Assembly (NCBI RefSeq): GCF_002754375.1
Contig: NZ_PEFF01000001.1
Span: forward strand, 2,996,501-3,060,500
DNA length: 64,000 nucleotides
Direction: 5' to 3'
Source: Variovorax sp. 54
Lineage (GTDB): Bacteria > Pseudomonadota > Gammaproteobacteria > Burkholderiales > Burkholderiaceae_C
The notes beneath the pieces are model-generated. The model made no database searches, was not told the origin of the DNA, and was given only the letters and a program-made list of their open reading frames with translations. Positions 36,850 through 44,885 of this stretch are shown piece by piece (the first letter of the stretch is position 1; each line of letters starts with the position of its first letter). Made by a program: the position numbers and the translations under genes.

Positions 36850-36882
36850 ACGGCCGCCTTCACGCGGCCGTTTCGTTTTTTT
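36850..36882 (+). terminator. Terminator between binding protein and permease genes
   Basis: ACGGCCGC (36850-36857) and GCGGCCGT (36864-36871) form a perfect 8-bp stem with a 6-base loop, followed by a T-rich run. Partial termination here would keep the binding protein in excess over the permease. Confidence 0.8.
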
Positions 36883-36919
36883 CGCAGACAGACAGATAGA
36901 CAGAGTGGAGGACGCAGGC

Positions 36920-37690
36920 ATGGAACAACCAGTGCTGCTTTTTGGATGGTTCCGCTGGGACATCCTCGTGGAATACAAGGACCTGTTCTGGCAGGGCGCC
37001 TGGATGACGCTGCGCATGACCGTGGTCTGCGTGCTGCTCGGGTCGAGCTGGGGCTTGTGCCTGGCGCTGGCACGGCTGGCGCAGGCGCGCCATGCGCCGT
37101 GGACCTGGGTCACGCGCGTGCTGCTGCGCTGGCCCGCCACGGTGTACGTGAGCTTCTTCCGGGGCACGCCGCTGTTCGTGCAGATCCTGCTGATCCACTT
37201 CGCGGTGATGCCGGTGTTCATCCACCCGAGCACCGGCCTGCTCATCGACGGCGAACTGGCGCGCACGCTCAAGCAGGAGCACGGCGCGCTCATCTCCGGC
37301 GTGGTCGCGCTCACGTTGAACTCGGCGGCCTACATCTCCGAAGTGTTCCGCGCCGGCATCCAGTCGATCTCGCGCGGGCAGTTCGACGCCGGCCGCTCGC
37401 TGGGCCTGAGCCCCGCGCAGGTGATGCGCTACGTGGTGCTGCCGCAGGCCTTTCGCCGCATGCTGCCGCCGCTGGGCAACAACGCGATCGCGCTGCTCAA
37501 GGACACCTCGCTGGTGTCGGCCATCGGCCTGGCCGAGCTGGCCTACGCCGCGCGCACCGTGGCCGGCGCCTATGCACGCTACTGGGAGCCGTACCTCGCG
37601 ATCTCGGTGGTGTACTGGGTGATGACGCTCGTCCTCACGACCTTGCTGCGCCGACTGGAACACCGTCTCGCGCGCAGCGACAGAAGTTAG
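36920..37690 (+). CDS. Amino-acid ABC transporter permease
   Basis: A 256-residue inner-membrane permease of the His/Glu/Gln family, with five or so TM helices. The motif YVSFFRGTPLFVQI (residues 75-88) and the EAA-type loop AGRSLGLSPAQVMRYVVLPQAFRRMLPPLGN near residue 160 contact the ATPase. The ATG at 36920 has GGAGGA at 36908-36912 in front; an upstream GTG at 36905 would overlap that site. It works with the upstream binding protein. No ATPase follows. Confidence 0.93.
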   Translation: MEQPVLLFGWFRWDILVEYKDLFWQGAWMTLRMTVVCVLLGSSWGLCLALARLAQARHAPWTWVTRVLLRWPATVYVSFFRGTPLFVQILLIHFAVMPVFIHPSTGLLIDGELARTLKQEHGALISGVVALTLNSAAYISEVFRAGIQSISRGQFDAGRSLGLSPAQVMRYVVLPQAFRRMLPPLGNNAIALLKDTSLVSAIGLAELAYAARTVAGAYARYWEPYLAISVVYWVMTLVLTTLLRRLEHRLARSDRS

Positions 37691-37695
37691 GCACA

Positions 37696-37795
37696 CCCCC
37701 AGGCTTCGCGCACTTCGTGTCGCTACGCCAACCCCCTTGCAGGGGGCAACACCTGAGGCCCGGCAAAGCCGGTTCCTCGGTGTTCCTGGAAAGAG
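37696..37795 (+). repeat. Dispersed palindromic intergenic repeat, copy C
   Basis: Same orientation as copy B: CTTCGCGCACTTCGTGTCGC, hairpin CCCCCTTGCAGGGGG, then CCCGGCAAAGCCGG within AACACC/GGTGTT. The middle hairpin loop differs (TTGCA versus TACCG core) while pairing is kept, as expected if structure is selected. Fills the gap between the permease and MFS genes. Confidence 0.8.
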
Positions 37796-37845
37796 AAGAG
37801 CGTCTTGCCGATGCTCCGCTGTTGCCCGCGCCACAATAGCGCGAC

Positions 37846-39471
37846 ATGCCGCCCATATCCCCCGAAGAGACACCCCTCCCGCCGGCCAAGCCGCAGCCCT
37901 CGAACCTCGCGGCGCTCGAGCCGCTGAAGCTCCCCGTGTTCCGCATGCTGTGGAGCACCTGGCTCATCGCCAACATCTGCATGTGGATGAACGATGTGGC
38001 CGCGGCGTGGATGATGACCTCGCTCACCACCTCGCCGATCTGGGTCGCGCTGGTGCAGTCGGCCTCCACCTTGCCGGTGTTCCTGCTCGGCCTGCCCAGT
38101 GGCGCGCTGGCCGACATCCTCGATCGCCGGCGCTGGCTGGTGGCCACGCAGTTCTGGCTGGCCGGCACCGCCGTCGTGCTGTGCGCCGCCATCGCGCTCG
38201 ACGTGATGACCGCGCCGCTGCTGCTGGCGCTCACCTTCGCCAACGGCATCGGGCTGGCGCTGCGCTGGCCGGTGTTCTCGGCCATCGTGCCCGAGCTGGT
38301 GCCGCGCCAACAACTGCCCGCGGCGCTGGGCCTGAACGGCATCGCCATGAACGCCTCGCGCATCGTCGGCCCGCTCACGGCCGGCATGCTGATCGCGAGC
38401 GCGGGCAGCGTGTGGGTGTTTGCGCTCAACGCAGTGCTGTCGGTGGCGTCGGGCTTTGTGGTGCTGCGCTGGCGCCGCGAGCACACGCCCAACCCGCTGG
38501 GCCGCGAGAAGCTCATCAGCGCGATGCGCGTGGGCGTGCAGTTCGTGCGCCAGTCGCAGCGCATGCGGGCCGTGCTCACGCGCGTGTCGCTGTTCTTCTT
38601 CCACTCGACCGCACTGCTGGCGCTGCTGCCGCTCCTGGCGCGCAACCTCGAGGGCGGCGGCGCCGGCACCTTCACGCTGCTGCTGGCCGCGATGGGCACG
38701 GGCGCGATCATCGCGGTGCTCTTTCTGCCGCGGCTGCGCCAGGCGCTCGGCCGCGACCAGCTGGTGCTGCGTGGCGCCATGTTGCAGTCGGCCGCCACCG
38801 CCGTGATGGCCGTGGCGCCCAACGCCTGGGTCGCGGTGCCGGCGATGTTCTTCGGCGGCATGGCGTGGATCACGGTGGCCAACTCGCTGTCGGTGTCGGC
38901 CCAGCTGGCGCTGCCCGACTGGGTGCGCGCGCGCGGCATGTCGACCTACCAGATGGCGATCATGGGTGCGAGCGCGATCGGCGCGGCGCTGTGGGGCCAG
39001 GTGGCCACCGTCACGTCGCTCAAGCTGAGCCTGGCCATCGCCGCCGTGAGCGGCACGCTGCTGATGCTGGCGGCCATGCGCTGGGTGACCGACGTGAGCG
39101 GCGAAGACGACGTGCGCCCCGCCCAGGCCGGCTGGGCCACCGGCCCGCCCGCCGAGGCGCCGCAGGAAGACGGCCGCGTGGTGATCACGGTCGAGTACCT
39201 GATCGACCCGTCGCGCGCCGCGGCCTTCCACCTCGTGATGCAGCAGACCCGGCGCGCACGCCTGGGCCAGGGCGCGATCGGCTGGGAGCTGCTGCACGAC
39301 ATCGCGCAGCCCGAGCGCTACGTGGAGCAGATCGTCGACGAGTCGTGGACCGACCACCTGCGCCGCTTCAACCGCGCCACGGCCGCCGACATGGCGCTGC
39401 GCGAACGCCGGCTGGCGTTTCACCTCGGCGAAACGGCGCCGGTGATCACGCGCTTCGTGGTGCGGCGCTGA
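37846..39471 (+). CDS. MFS exporter (EntS-like) fused to an ABM-like domain
   Basis: A 541-residue protein. Residues of about 30-430 are a major-facilitator transporter of the MFS_3/enterobactin-exporter type (LPVFLLGLPSGALADILDRRR near residue 84 is the loop 2-3 motif, NASRIVGPLTAG near 165). A hydrophilic C-terminal domain from about residue 445 (VITVEYLIDP, ARLGQGAIGWELLHDI, DHLRRFNRATAAD) looks like a dimeric alpha+beta-barrel, antibiotic-biosynthesis-monooxygenase type. The DxxDRRR-type motif supports a proton antiporter. Stands alone, converging on the oxidase operon. Substrate unknown. Confidence 0.85.
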   Translation: MPPISPEETPLPPAKPQPSNLAALEPLKLPVFRMLWSTWLIANICMWMNDVAAAWMMTSLTTSPIWVALVQSASTLPVFLLGLPSGALADILDRRRWLVATQFWLAGTAVVLCAAIALDVMTAPLLLALTFANGIGLALRWPVFSAIVPELVPRQQLPAALGLNGIAMNASRIVGPLTAGMLIASAGSVWVFALNAVLSVASGFVVLRWRREHTPNPLGREKLISAMRVGVQFVRQSQRMRAVLTRVSLFFFHSTALLALLPLLARNLEGGGAGTFTLLLAAMGTGAIIAVLFLPRLRQALGRDQLVLRGAMLQSAATAVMAVAPNAWVAVPAMFFGGMAWITVANSLSVSAQLALPDWVRARGMSTYQMAIMGASAIGAALWGQVATVTSLKLSLAIAAVSGTLLMLAAMRWVTDVSGEDDVRPAQAGWATGPPAEAPQEDGRVVITVEYLIDPSRAAAFHLVMQQTRRARLGQGAIGWELLHDIAQPERYVEQIVDESWTDHLRRFNRATAADMALRERRLAFHLGETAPVITRFVVRR

Positions 39472-39480
39472 GCCCGCCCG

Positions 39481-39807
39481 TCAGCGGAAGAACAAGAGCC
39501 GCGTGAGGAAGGTGTGGTCGGCCTCCGCGGCCATCAGCCCGACCAGCACCAGCAGGCACAGCGGCGGCAGCAGGATGGCGAAGACCAGCGCCAGCCGCTC
39601 CCACGCCATGTGCATGAAGACCGCGACGATGAGCCCGGCCTTGAGCAGCATGAAGGCGAGGATCAGGCCCCAGCGCAGGTAGCCCTGCACGTGGAAGTAG
39701 TCGACCATGTACGACATCGCGCTGAGCACGAACAGGAGCCCCCAGATCTTCAGGTACAGGCCGATGGGGTGCTGCTGGCCGGTGGTGGTTGTGGGGGTTG
39801 TGTTCAT
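39481..39807 (-). CDS. Cytochrome c oxidase subunit IV family protein
   Basis: A 108-residue inner-membrane protein with three TM helices and the subunit IV/CyoD-like pattern (YLKIWGLLFVLSAMSYMVDY, LMLLKAGLIVAVFMH). It is the last gene of the oxidase operon, 11 bp after the subunit III gene. It probably stabilises the complex and has no cofactors. I place the start at 39807; the longer frame upstream is a shadow of subunit III. Confidence 0.85.
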   Translation of the reverse strand: MNTTPTTTTGQQHPIGLYLKIWGLLFVLSAMSYMVDYFHVQGYLRWGLILAFMLLKAGLIVAVFMHMAWERLALVFAILLPPLCLLVLVGLMAAEADHTFLTRLLFFR

Positions 39808-39818
39808 GGTCGTGGTCC

Positions 39819-40511
39819 TCACCAGAGATAGAACAGCGCGAAGATGAAGACCCACACCAGGTCCACGAAGTGCCAGTACAGGCCGACGATCTCGACCACC
39901 TGGTAGTTGCCGGCCTTGTCGTAGTCGCCGCGCATCAGCTTGAAGGCCACGGTGAACAGCAGCACCACGCCGGCCGACACGTGCAGCCCGTGGAAGCCCG
40001 TGATCATGAAGAAGGCCGCGCCGAACTGCGCCGCGCCCATCGGGTTGCCCCAGGGCCGCACGCCCTCCTCGAGGATCAGCTTGGACCACTCGAAGGCCTG
40101 CATGCCGACGAAGAGTTCGCCGAAGGTGGCGGTCACGAGCATCAGCGTGGCGGCGTTCACGCGGTCGCCGCGGTAGGCGAAGTTGACCGCCATCGCCATC
40201 GTGCCGCTGCTGCTGATGAGCACGAAGGTCATGATCGCGATCAGCAAGAGTGGCACGTCGGTCCCGCCCACGTGCAGCGCGAACACCTCGCTCGGGTTCG
40301 GCCACGCCGCCGTGGTCGACACGCGCACCGTCATGTAGCCCGTGAGGAAGCAGCTGAAGATGAAGATGTCGCTCAGCAGGAAGATCCACATCATCGCCTT
40401 GCCCCACGAGACGTGGAACGCCTGGCGGTCGGAGGACCAGTCGGCCACCAGTCCGCGCCAGCCGCCCGTGGCGACGGCAGGGCCGGTGAGTGTTGCGGTG
40501 GTGGGGTTCAT
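39819..40511 (-). CDS. coxP: Cytochrome c oxidase subunit III (CoxP-like)
   Basis: A 230-residue protein with the standard subunit III landmarks: GFHGLHVSAG near residue 175 and YWHFVDLVWVFIF at the C-terminus. It binds the catalytic subunit and helps maintain proton uptake. Seven TM helices are expected; about six to seven hydrophobic stretches are visible. It follows a second, divergent subunit III-like gene with 11 bp between. Symbol is by analogy to the coxMNOP cluster of Bradyrhizobium. Confidence 0.82.
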   Translation of the reverse strand: MNPTTATLTGPAVATGGWRGLVADWSSDRQAFHVSWGKAMMWIFLLSDIFIFSCFLTGYMTVRVSTTAAWPNPSEVFALHVGGTDVPLLLIAIMTFVLISSSGTMAMAVNFAYRGDRVNAATLMLVTATFGELFVGMQAFEWSKLILEEGVRPWGNPMGAAQFGAAFFMITGFHGLHVSAGVVLLFTVAFKLMRGDYDKAGNYQVVEIVGLYWHFVDLVWVFIFALFYLW

Positions 40512-40522
40512 GCGAAGCCTCC

Positions 40523-41149
40523 TCACGACGTGCCGCAGATGACGCGCGCCACCTCCGGCGTCACCCATCCCAGCAGTGCGAACAGTGCCAGCCACACGGC
40601 CAACATGAAGTGCCAGTAGCGTGCGCACAGCGCGATGCGCCATCCGGCCCGGGCGGGATCGGCCCACGCGACGCGCGCCGCCATCGCCCACCCGACCAGC
40701 CCGCCCGCCAGGTGCAGCCCGTGCATGGCGGTCAGCAGGTAGAAGAAGCTGCCCGACGGGTTGCCCGCCGGCATGACCTGCGCGTGCGCCATCGCACTCC
40801 AGGCCCACAGCTGGACGCACAGGAAACCCACGGCGCACAGGCCGCCGGCCAGCAGCAGGCGGCGCATGCGCGCCGGGTCGGAACGGTGCGATGCGCGCGC
40901 GGCGCCTTGCAACGCGACGCTGCCCGCCACCAGCAGCGCCGAGCTGAGCCACAGCTGCCACGGCAGCGCGAGCGCGATCGCATCGCCACTGCTCATGCGC
41001 ATCACGTAGGCGACGGTGAAGAGGGAGAACAGCGCGGTGACCACGCCCATGAAGACCCACAGGCCGATGCCGGCGGCGCTCGCGTGCGCGTCGCGCAGCC
41101 GGACGTCGCGCGGCAGGCCACGCATGCGCAGAGCCGCGTCGGCGTTCAT
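40523..41149 (-). CDS. coxO: Divergent cytochrome oxidase subunit III-like protein (CoxO-like)
   Basis: A 208-residue membrane protein with an HGLHLAGGLVGWA segment and a C-terminal ARYWHFMLAVWLALF, weaker versions of the subunit III motifs found in the neighbouring gene. Having two subunit III-like genes matches the coxO and coxP arrangement of alternative oxidase clusters. Its start overlaps the subunit I stop by 4 bases. Which of the two fills the usual subunit III position cannot be told from sequence. Confidence 0.75.
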   Translation of the reverse strand: MNADAALRMRGLPRDVRLRDAHASAAGIGLWVFMGVVTALFSLFTVAYVMRMSSGDAIALALPWQLWLSSALLVAGSVALQGAARASHRSDPARMRRLLLAGGLCAVGFLCVQLWAWSAMAHAQVMPAGNPSGSFFYLLTAMHGLHLAGGLVGWAMAARVAWADPARAGWRIALCARYWHFMLAVWLALFALLGWVTPEVARVICGTS

Positions 41150-42939
41150 GCCGGTGCTCCTCGCGCGCCGCTCACCGGCACGTCGTTCTCGTCGTCGCTG
41201 GCCTGCGGCGGCGCGTTCTGCGCAACGAAGTCTTCCGCCGCGCCCGGCACGCCGTAGGCGTAGGCCCAGCGGTAGGCCACGGGCAGCCGCGGCCCCCAGT
41301 TGCCGTGGCCGGGCGGCGTCTCGGGCGTCTGCCATTCGAGCGAGGCGGCGCGCCACGGGTTCGCGCCGGCCGGCCGGCCGCGCCAGGCACTCCAGGCCAG
41401 GTTGACGATGAAGAGCAGCTGCGCCGCACCGACCACCAGCGCCACCACGGTGATGAAGGTGTTGAGGCTGAAGGCCGACGGCGGAATGAATTTGTAGCCG
41501 TCGAAGTTGTAGTAGCGCCGCGGCATGCCCAGCACGCCCAGGTAGTGCATGGGAAAGTAGATCGCGTAGGTGCCCAGGAAGGTGATCCAGAAGTGCAGCC
41601 GGCCGATCCGGTCGTCGAGCATGCGGCCGGTGATCTTGGGGAACCAGTGGTAGATGCCGCCGAACACCACCAGCAGCGGCGCCACGCCCATCACCATGTG
41701 GAAGTGCGCCACCACGAAGTAGGTGCCCGACAGCGGAATGTCCACGCTCACGTTGCCCAGGAACAGGCCCGTGAGCCCGCCGATCACGAAGGTACACATG
41801 AAGGCCAGCGCGAACAGCATCGGCACCGACAGGTGGATGTCGCCGCGCCACAGCGTCAAGAGCCAGTTGTAGACCTTGATCGCCGTGGGCACGGCGATGA
41901 CCAGCGTGGTGGTCGCGAAGAAGAAGCCGAAGTAGGGGTTCATGCCGCTCACGAACATGTGGTGCGCCCAGACCACCACGCTGAGCCCGCCGATGGCCAC
42001 GATGGCCCACACCATCGTGCGGTAGCCGAAGATGCGCTTGCGCGCGTGCACGCTGATGAGGTCCGACACGATGCCGAAGGCCGGCAGCGCCACGATGTAG
42101 ACCTCGGGATGGCCGAAGAACCAGAACAGGTGCTGGAACAGCAGCGGGCTGCCGCCCTTGTAGCCCGTGACCTGCCCCATCGACACCAGCGCCGGCATGA
42201 AGAAGCTGGTGCCCATCGTGCGGTCGAGCAGCAGCATCACGCCGCTGACGAACAGCGCCGGAAAACCCAGCAGCGCCAGCACCGTGGCCACGAAGATGCC
42301 CCACACCGTGAGCGGCATGCGCAGCAGCGTCATGCCCCGGCAGCGCGCCTGCAGCACGGTGGTCGCGTAGTTCAGGCCGCCCATGGTGGTGGCCACGATG
42401 AAGATCAGCAACGACACCAGCATCAGCACGATGCCGCCGCCGTGGCCCGGCGTGCCGGGCAGGATCGACTGCGGCGGGTACAGCGTCCAGCCCGCGCCCG
42501 TGGGGCCGCCCGCGACGAAGAAGCTCGCCATGAGCACCACCACCGACAGCAGGTAGACCCAGAAGCTCAGCATGTTGAGGTAGGGGAACACCATGTCGCG
42601 TGCGCCCACCATGAGCGGGATGAGGTAGTTGCCGAAGCCGCCGAGGAACAGCGCCGTGAGCAGGTAGATCACCATGATCATTCCGTGCATGGTCACGAAC
42701 TGGTAGTAGCGCTCGGCGTTGATGAACTCGAACTGGCCCGGAAAGCCCAGCTGCAGCCGCATGAGGTTCGACAGCACGAGGCCGACCACGCCCACCGCGA
42801 TGGCGGTGCAGGCGTACTGCACGGCGATCACCTTGTGGTCCTGGCTCCAGACGTAGCGGCGCAGGAAGCTCTGCGGCGCCGGATGGCCGCCGTCGTCATC
42901 GTGTTCGTCGTCGGGGGTGAGCACAGCAGCGTCAGTCAT
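41146..42939 (-). CDS. coxN: Alternative cytochrome c oxidase subunit I (CoxN-like)
   Basis: The 597-residue catalytic subunit with 12 TM helices. Visible are the D-channel entry Asp in GARDMVF, WFFGHPEVYI with a CuB His, channel Glu and Tyr cross-link residue, a further His pair in VVWAHHMF, and the heme ligands in VVAHFHMVMG. The stretch before the latter reads LSGTYFVVAHFH where A-type oxidases have LHDTYYVVAHFH, so the Mg-site His and Asp are missing. It overlaps both the subunit II gene and the subunit III-like gene by 4 bases. Confidence 0.92.
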   Translation of the reverse strand: MTDAAVLTPDDEHDDDGGHPAPQSFLRRYVWSQDHKVIAVQYACTAIAVGVVGLVLSNLMRLQLGFPGQFEFINAERYYQFVTMHGMIMVIYLLTALFLGGFGNYLIPLMVGARDMVFPYLNMLSFWVYLLSVVVLMASFFVAGGPTGAGWTLYPPQSILPGTPGHGGGIVLMLVSLLIFIVATTMGGLNYATTVLQARCRGMTLLRMPLTVWGIFVATVLALLGFPALFVSGVMLLLDRTMGTSFFMPALVSMGQVTGYKGGSPLLFQHLFWFFGHPEVYIVALPAFGIVSDLISVHARKRIFGYRTMVWAIVAIGGLSVVVWAHHMFVSGMNPYFGFFFATTTLVIAVPTAIKVYNWLLTLWRGDIHLSVPMLFALAFMCTFVIGGLTGLFLGNVSVDIPLSGTYFVVAHFHMVMGVAPLLVVFGGIYHWFPKITGRMLDDRIGRLHFWITFLGTYAIYFPMHYLGVLGMPRRYYNFDGYKFIPPSAFSLNTFITVVALVVGAAQLLFIVNLAWSAWRGRPAGANPWRAASLEWQTPETPPGHGNWGPRLPVAYRWAYAYGVPGAAEDFVAQNAPPQASDDENDVPVSGARGAPA

Positions 42940-44111
42940 CGCGCGGCCTTCTGTTCGGTGGCAGCCTGCGCCGGCGGGCTGCCCAGACTCTGGATGTAGG
43001 CCACCAGCGCGGCCAGCTCCTCGTCGCTCAGGTCGATCTTCGGCATCACCGGCGGGAAGCCCTTCACATGGCGCGCCTGCGGGTCGCGGATGAAGCTGCG
43101 CAGATAGGCCTCGTCGACCCGCGCCGTGCTGCCGTCGGCCATCGACTCGTTCTTGCCGTACAGGCCCTTCCAGGTCGGCCCCACGCGTGCGCTGCCGTCG
43201 ACGGTGTGGCAGGCCACGCAGCCCTTGGCGTCGGCCAGCGCGCGGCCCTGGTCGACGCGTGCGCCACCGCCGCCACCAGCCGGTGCCTGGGTCGCCTGGG
43301 CTGCTCGGGCCGCATTTGCCAGCTGCATCGCGGCGAAGGTCGGCAACGCCGCACGCCACGCATCGTAGGCCGCGGTGTCTTCCACCACCACGAAGCCGCG
43401 CATGTTCGGATGGCCCACGCCGCACAACTGCGCGCACAGCGCCTCGTAGCGGCCCGCAACGGTCGGCGTGAACCAGAAGCGGCTCACCTGCCCCGGCACG
43501 ATGTTCATGCGCGCGCGGATGGGCGGCACGAAGAAGTCGTGCAGCACGTCGTGCGAGCGCATCAGCACCAGCACCGGCTGGCCGATCGGCAGGTGCACCT
43601 CGTCGCCGGGGACCAGCAGGTCGTCCTGCCCTGCCGGGTCGGCCGGGTCGAGCCCGAACGGATTGGCGGCGCTGACGAAGCGCGCATCGGTCGCGCCCAG
43701 CTTGCCGTCCGCGCCCGGCAGGCGAAAGCGCCACTGCCACTGCTGGCCCAGCACCTCGAGCACGCGCGCGTCATGCGGCGTGCGCACGTAGTTCGCGTAC
43801 ACCACGAGGCCGGGCGCCAGCAGCGCCATGATGCCGACGGTGGTGCCGCCGATCAGCCAGCGCTCGAGCGTCTTGTTCTCAGGCGCATGCGGCGCCACGC
43901 GGCGCCCCTCGCGGTGGCGAAAGCGCACCACGGTGTAGGCGAGGAACACGTTGATGACGACGAAGAACAGGCCCGTGATGACCAGCGTGATGGTCAGCGT
44001 GTCGTCCATGCGCTGCCAGTTGGAGGCCAGCGGCGTCGTCCACCACGGGTTGACGAAGTGGAACGCCACCGAGGCCCCCACGATGAGCAACAGGACGACG
44101 GCGATGGTCAT
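42936..44111 (-). CDS. coxM: Alternative oxidase subunit II with fused cytochrome c (CoxM-like)
   Basis: A 391-residue subunit II: two N-terminal TM helices, a periplasmic CuA domain with CAQLCGVGHPNM near residue 224 (the Cys, Cys, His, Met ligands present, but Gln in place of the Mg-binding Glu), and a C-terminal cytochrome c domain with CVACH near residue 297 and a distal Met in PPVMPKID. This is a caa3-type arrangement in which the fused cytochrome passes electrons to CuA. It is the first gene of the oxidase operon and is preceded by the DUF1269 gene. Confidence 0.93.
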   Translation of the reverse strand: MTIAVVLLLIVGASVAFHFVNPWWTTPLASNWQRMDDTLTITLVITGLFFVVINVFLAYTVVRFRHREGRRVAPHAPENKTLERWLIGGTTVGIMALLAPGLVVYANYVRTPHDARVLEVLGQQWQWRFRLPGADGKLGATDARFVSAANPFGLDPADPAGQDDLLVPGDEVHLPIGQPVLVLMRSHDVLHDFFVPPIRARMNIVPGQVSRFWFTPTVAGRYEALCAQLCGVGHPNMRGFVVVEDTAAYDAWRAALPTFAAMQLANAARAAQATQAPAGGGGGARVDQGRALADAKGCVACHTVDGSARVGPTWKGLYGKNESMADGSTARVDEAYLRSFIRDPQARHVKGFPPVMPKIDLSDEELAALVAYIQSLGSPPAQAATEQKAAR

Positions 44112-44168
44112 GTGCTGCGCTCGCTGGGGTGGCCATCGGGGGTTCCGGGCGTCGCATGCGCGGTGGCG

Positions 44169-44684
44169 TCAGCGGATCGCCGGGATGTGCGGCTCTTCGC
44201 CCTCGAAGCGGGCCTCGGGGTGCGTGGCTTCCAGCATCGCCTCGACCTCGCGCACGCGGGGCGGCGGCAGGTCGACCATCAGCAGGACCTGGCCCTGCGC
44301 GATGGCGCTCTCGAAGCGTTCCAGCCGCGGGCTCGGGATCGAAATGCCGACCATGCTGGCCGACCACGCGCCCACCACGCCGCCCAACAAGGCCAGGCCC
44401 ACGGCCACGGCCCATTCGGGCTCGTCGCCGAACACCGGGAACAGCAGCGCGGCCAGCAGGCCGGCGACGACACCGCAGGCGGTGCCGAGCACCCAGCCGG
44501 TCTTGGCCGCGTGAACAAGGTCGGAGGTCTGCCAGACGTTGGCCGCGTGGAGCCCGGCCATGTCCTGGCCTTCGCGGGCGGCGAAATGCAGGTGCGCGAT
44601 GTCGACACGCGCCCGCAGCAGATCGTGCATGGCCTGCCTGGCACTCGCCAGGTCGGGCAACAGCCAATAGATGCGTCTTTTCAT
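44169..44684 (-). CDS. DUF1269 family membrane protein
   Basis: A 171-residue protein with an N-terminal soluble segment (MKRRIYWLLPDLASARQAM), a central pair of Gly-rich hydrophobic helices (TGWVLGTACGVVAGLLAAL and AVGLALLGGVVGAWSASMVG) and a C-terminal segment. It matches the DUF1269 family; function unknown. AAAGGAGG directly precedes the ATG at 44684. It lies 57 bp upstream of coxM on the same strand, so it may be cotranscribed and assist the oxidase. A ~200-bp gap with no gene separates it from the autotransporter. Confidence 0.75.
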   Translation of the reverse strand: MKRRIYWLLPDLASARQAMHDLLRARVDIAHLHFAAREGQDMAGLHAANVWQTSDLVHAAKTGWVLGTACGVVAGLLAALLFPVFGDEPEWAVAVGLALLGGVVGAWSASMVGISIPSPRLERFESAIAQGQVLLMVDLPPPRVREVEAMLEATHPEARFEGEEPHIPAIR

Positions 44685-44885
44685 GGCGCCTCCTTTCCGT
44701 CTTGCGACGAGCAAGAGTCCATGCGTGATTTATAGGCTCAAGAGGGGCCGCATTCAAGTCGCCGCTCAATCGGGATCGACCCGGTGAATACGGAAGTTCG
44801 TCGGTTTCCAGATGGGAATTTGCACTGAATAATCCGTCGCGCCAGGCCCCCACGGCCTTATGAAAAACAAGAAGGAGCAGACAAC

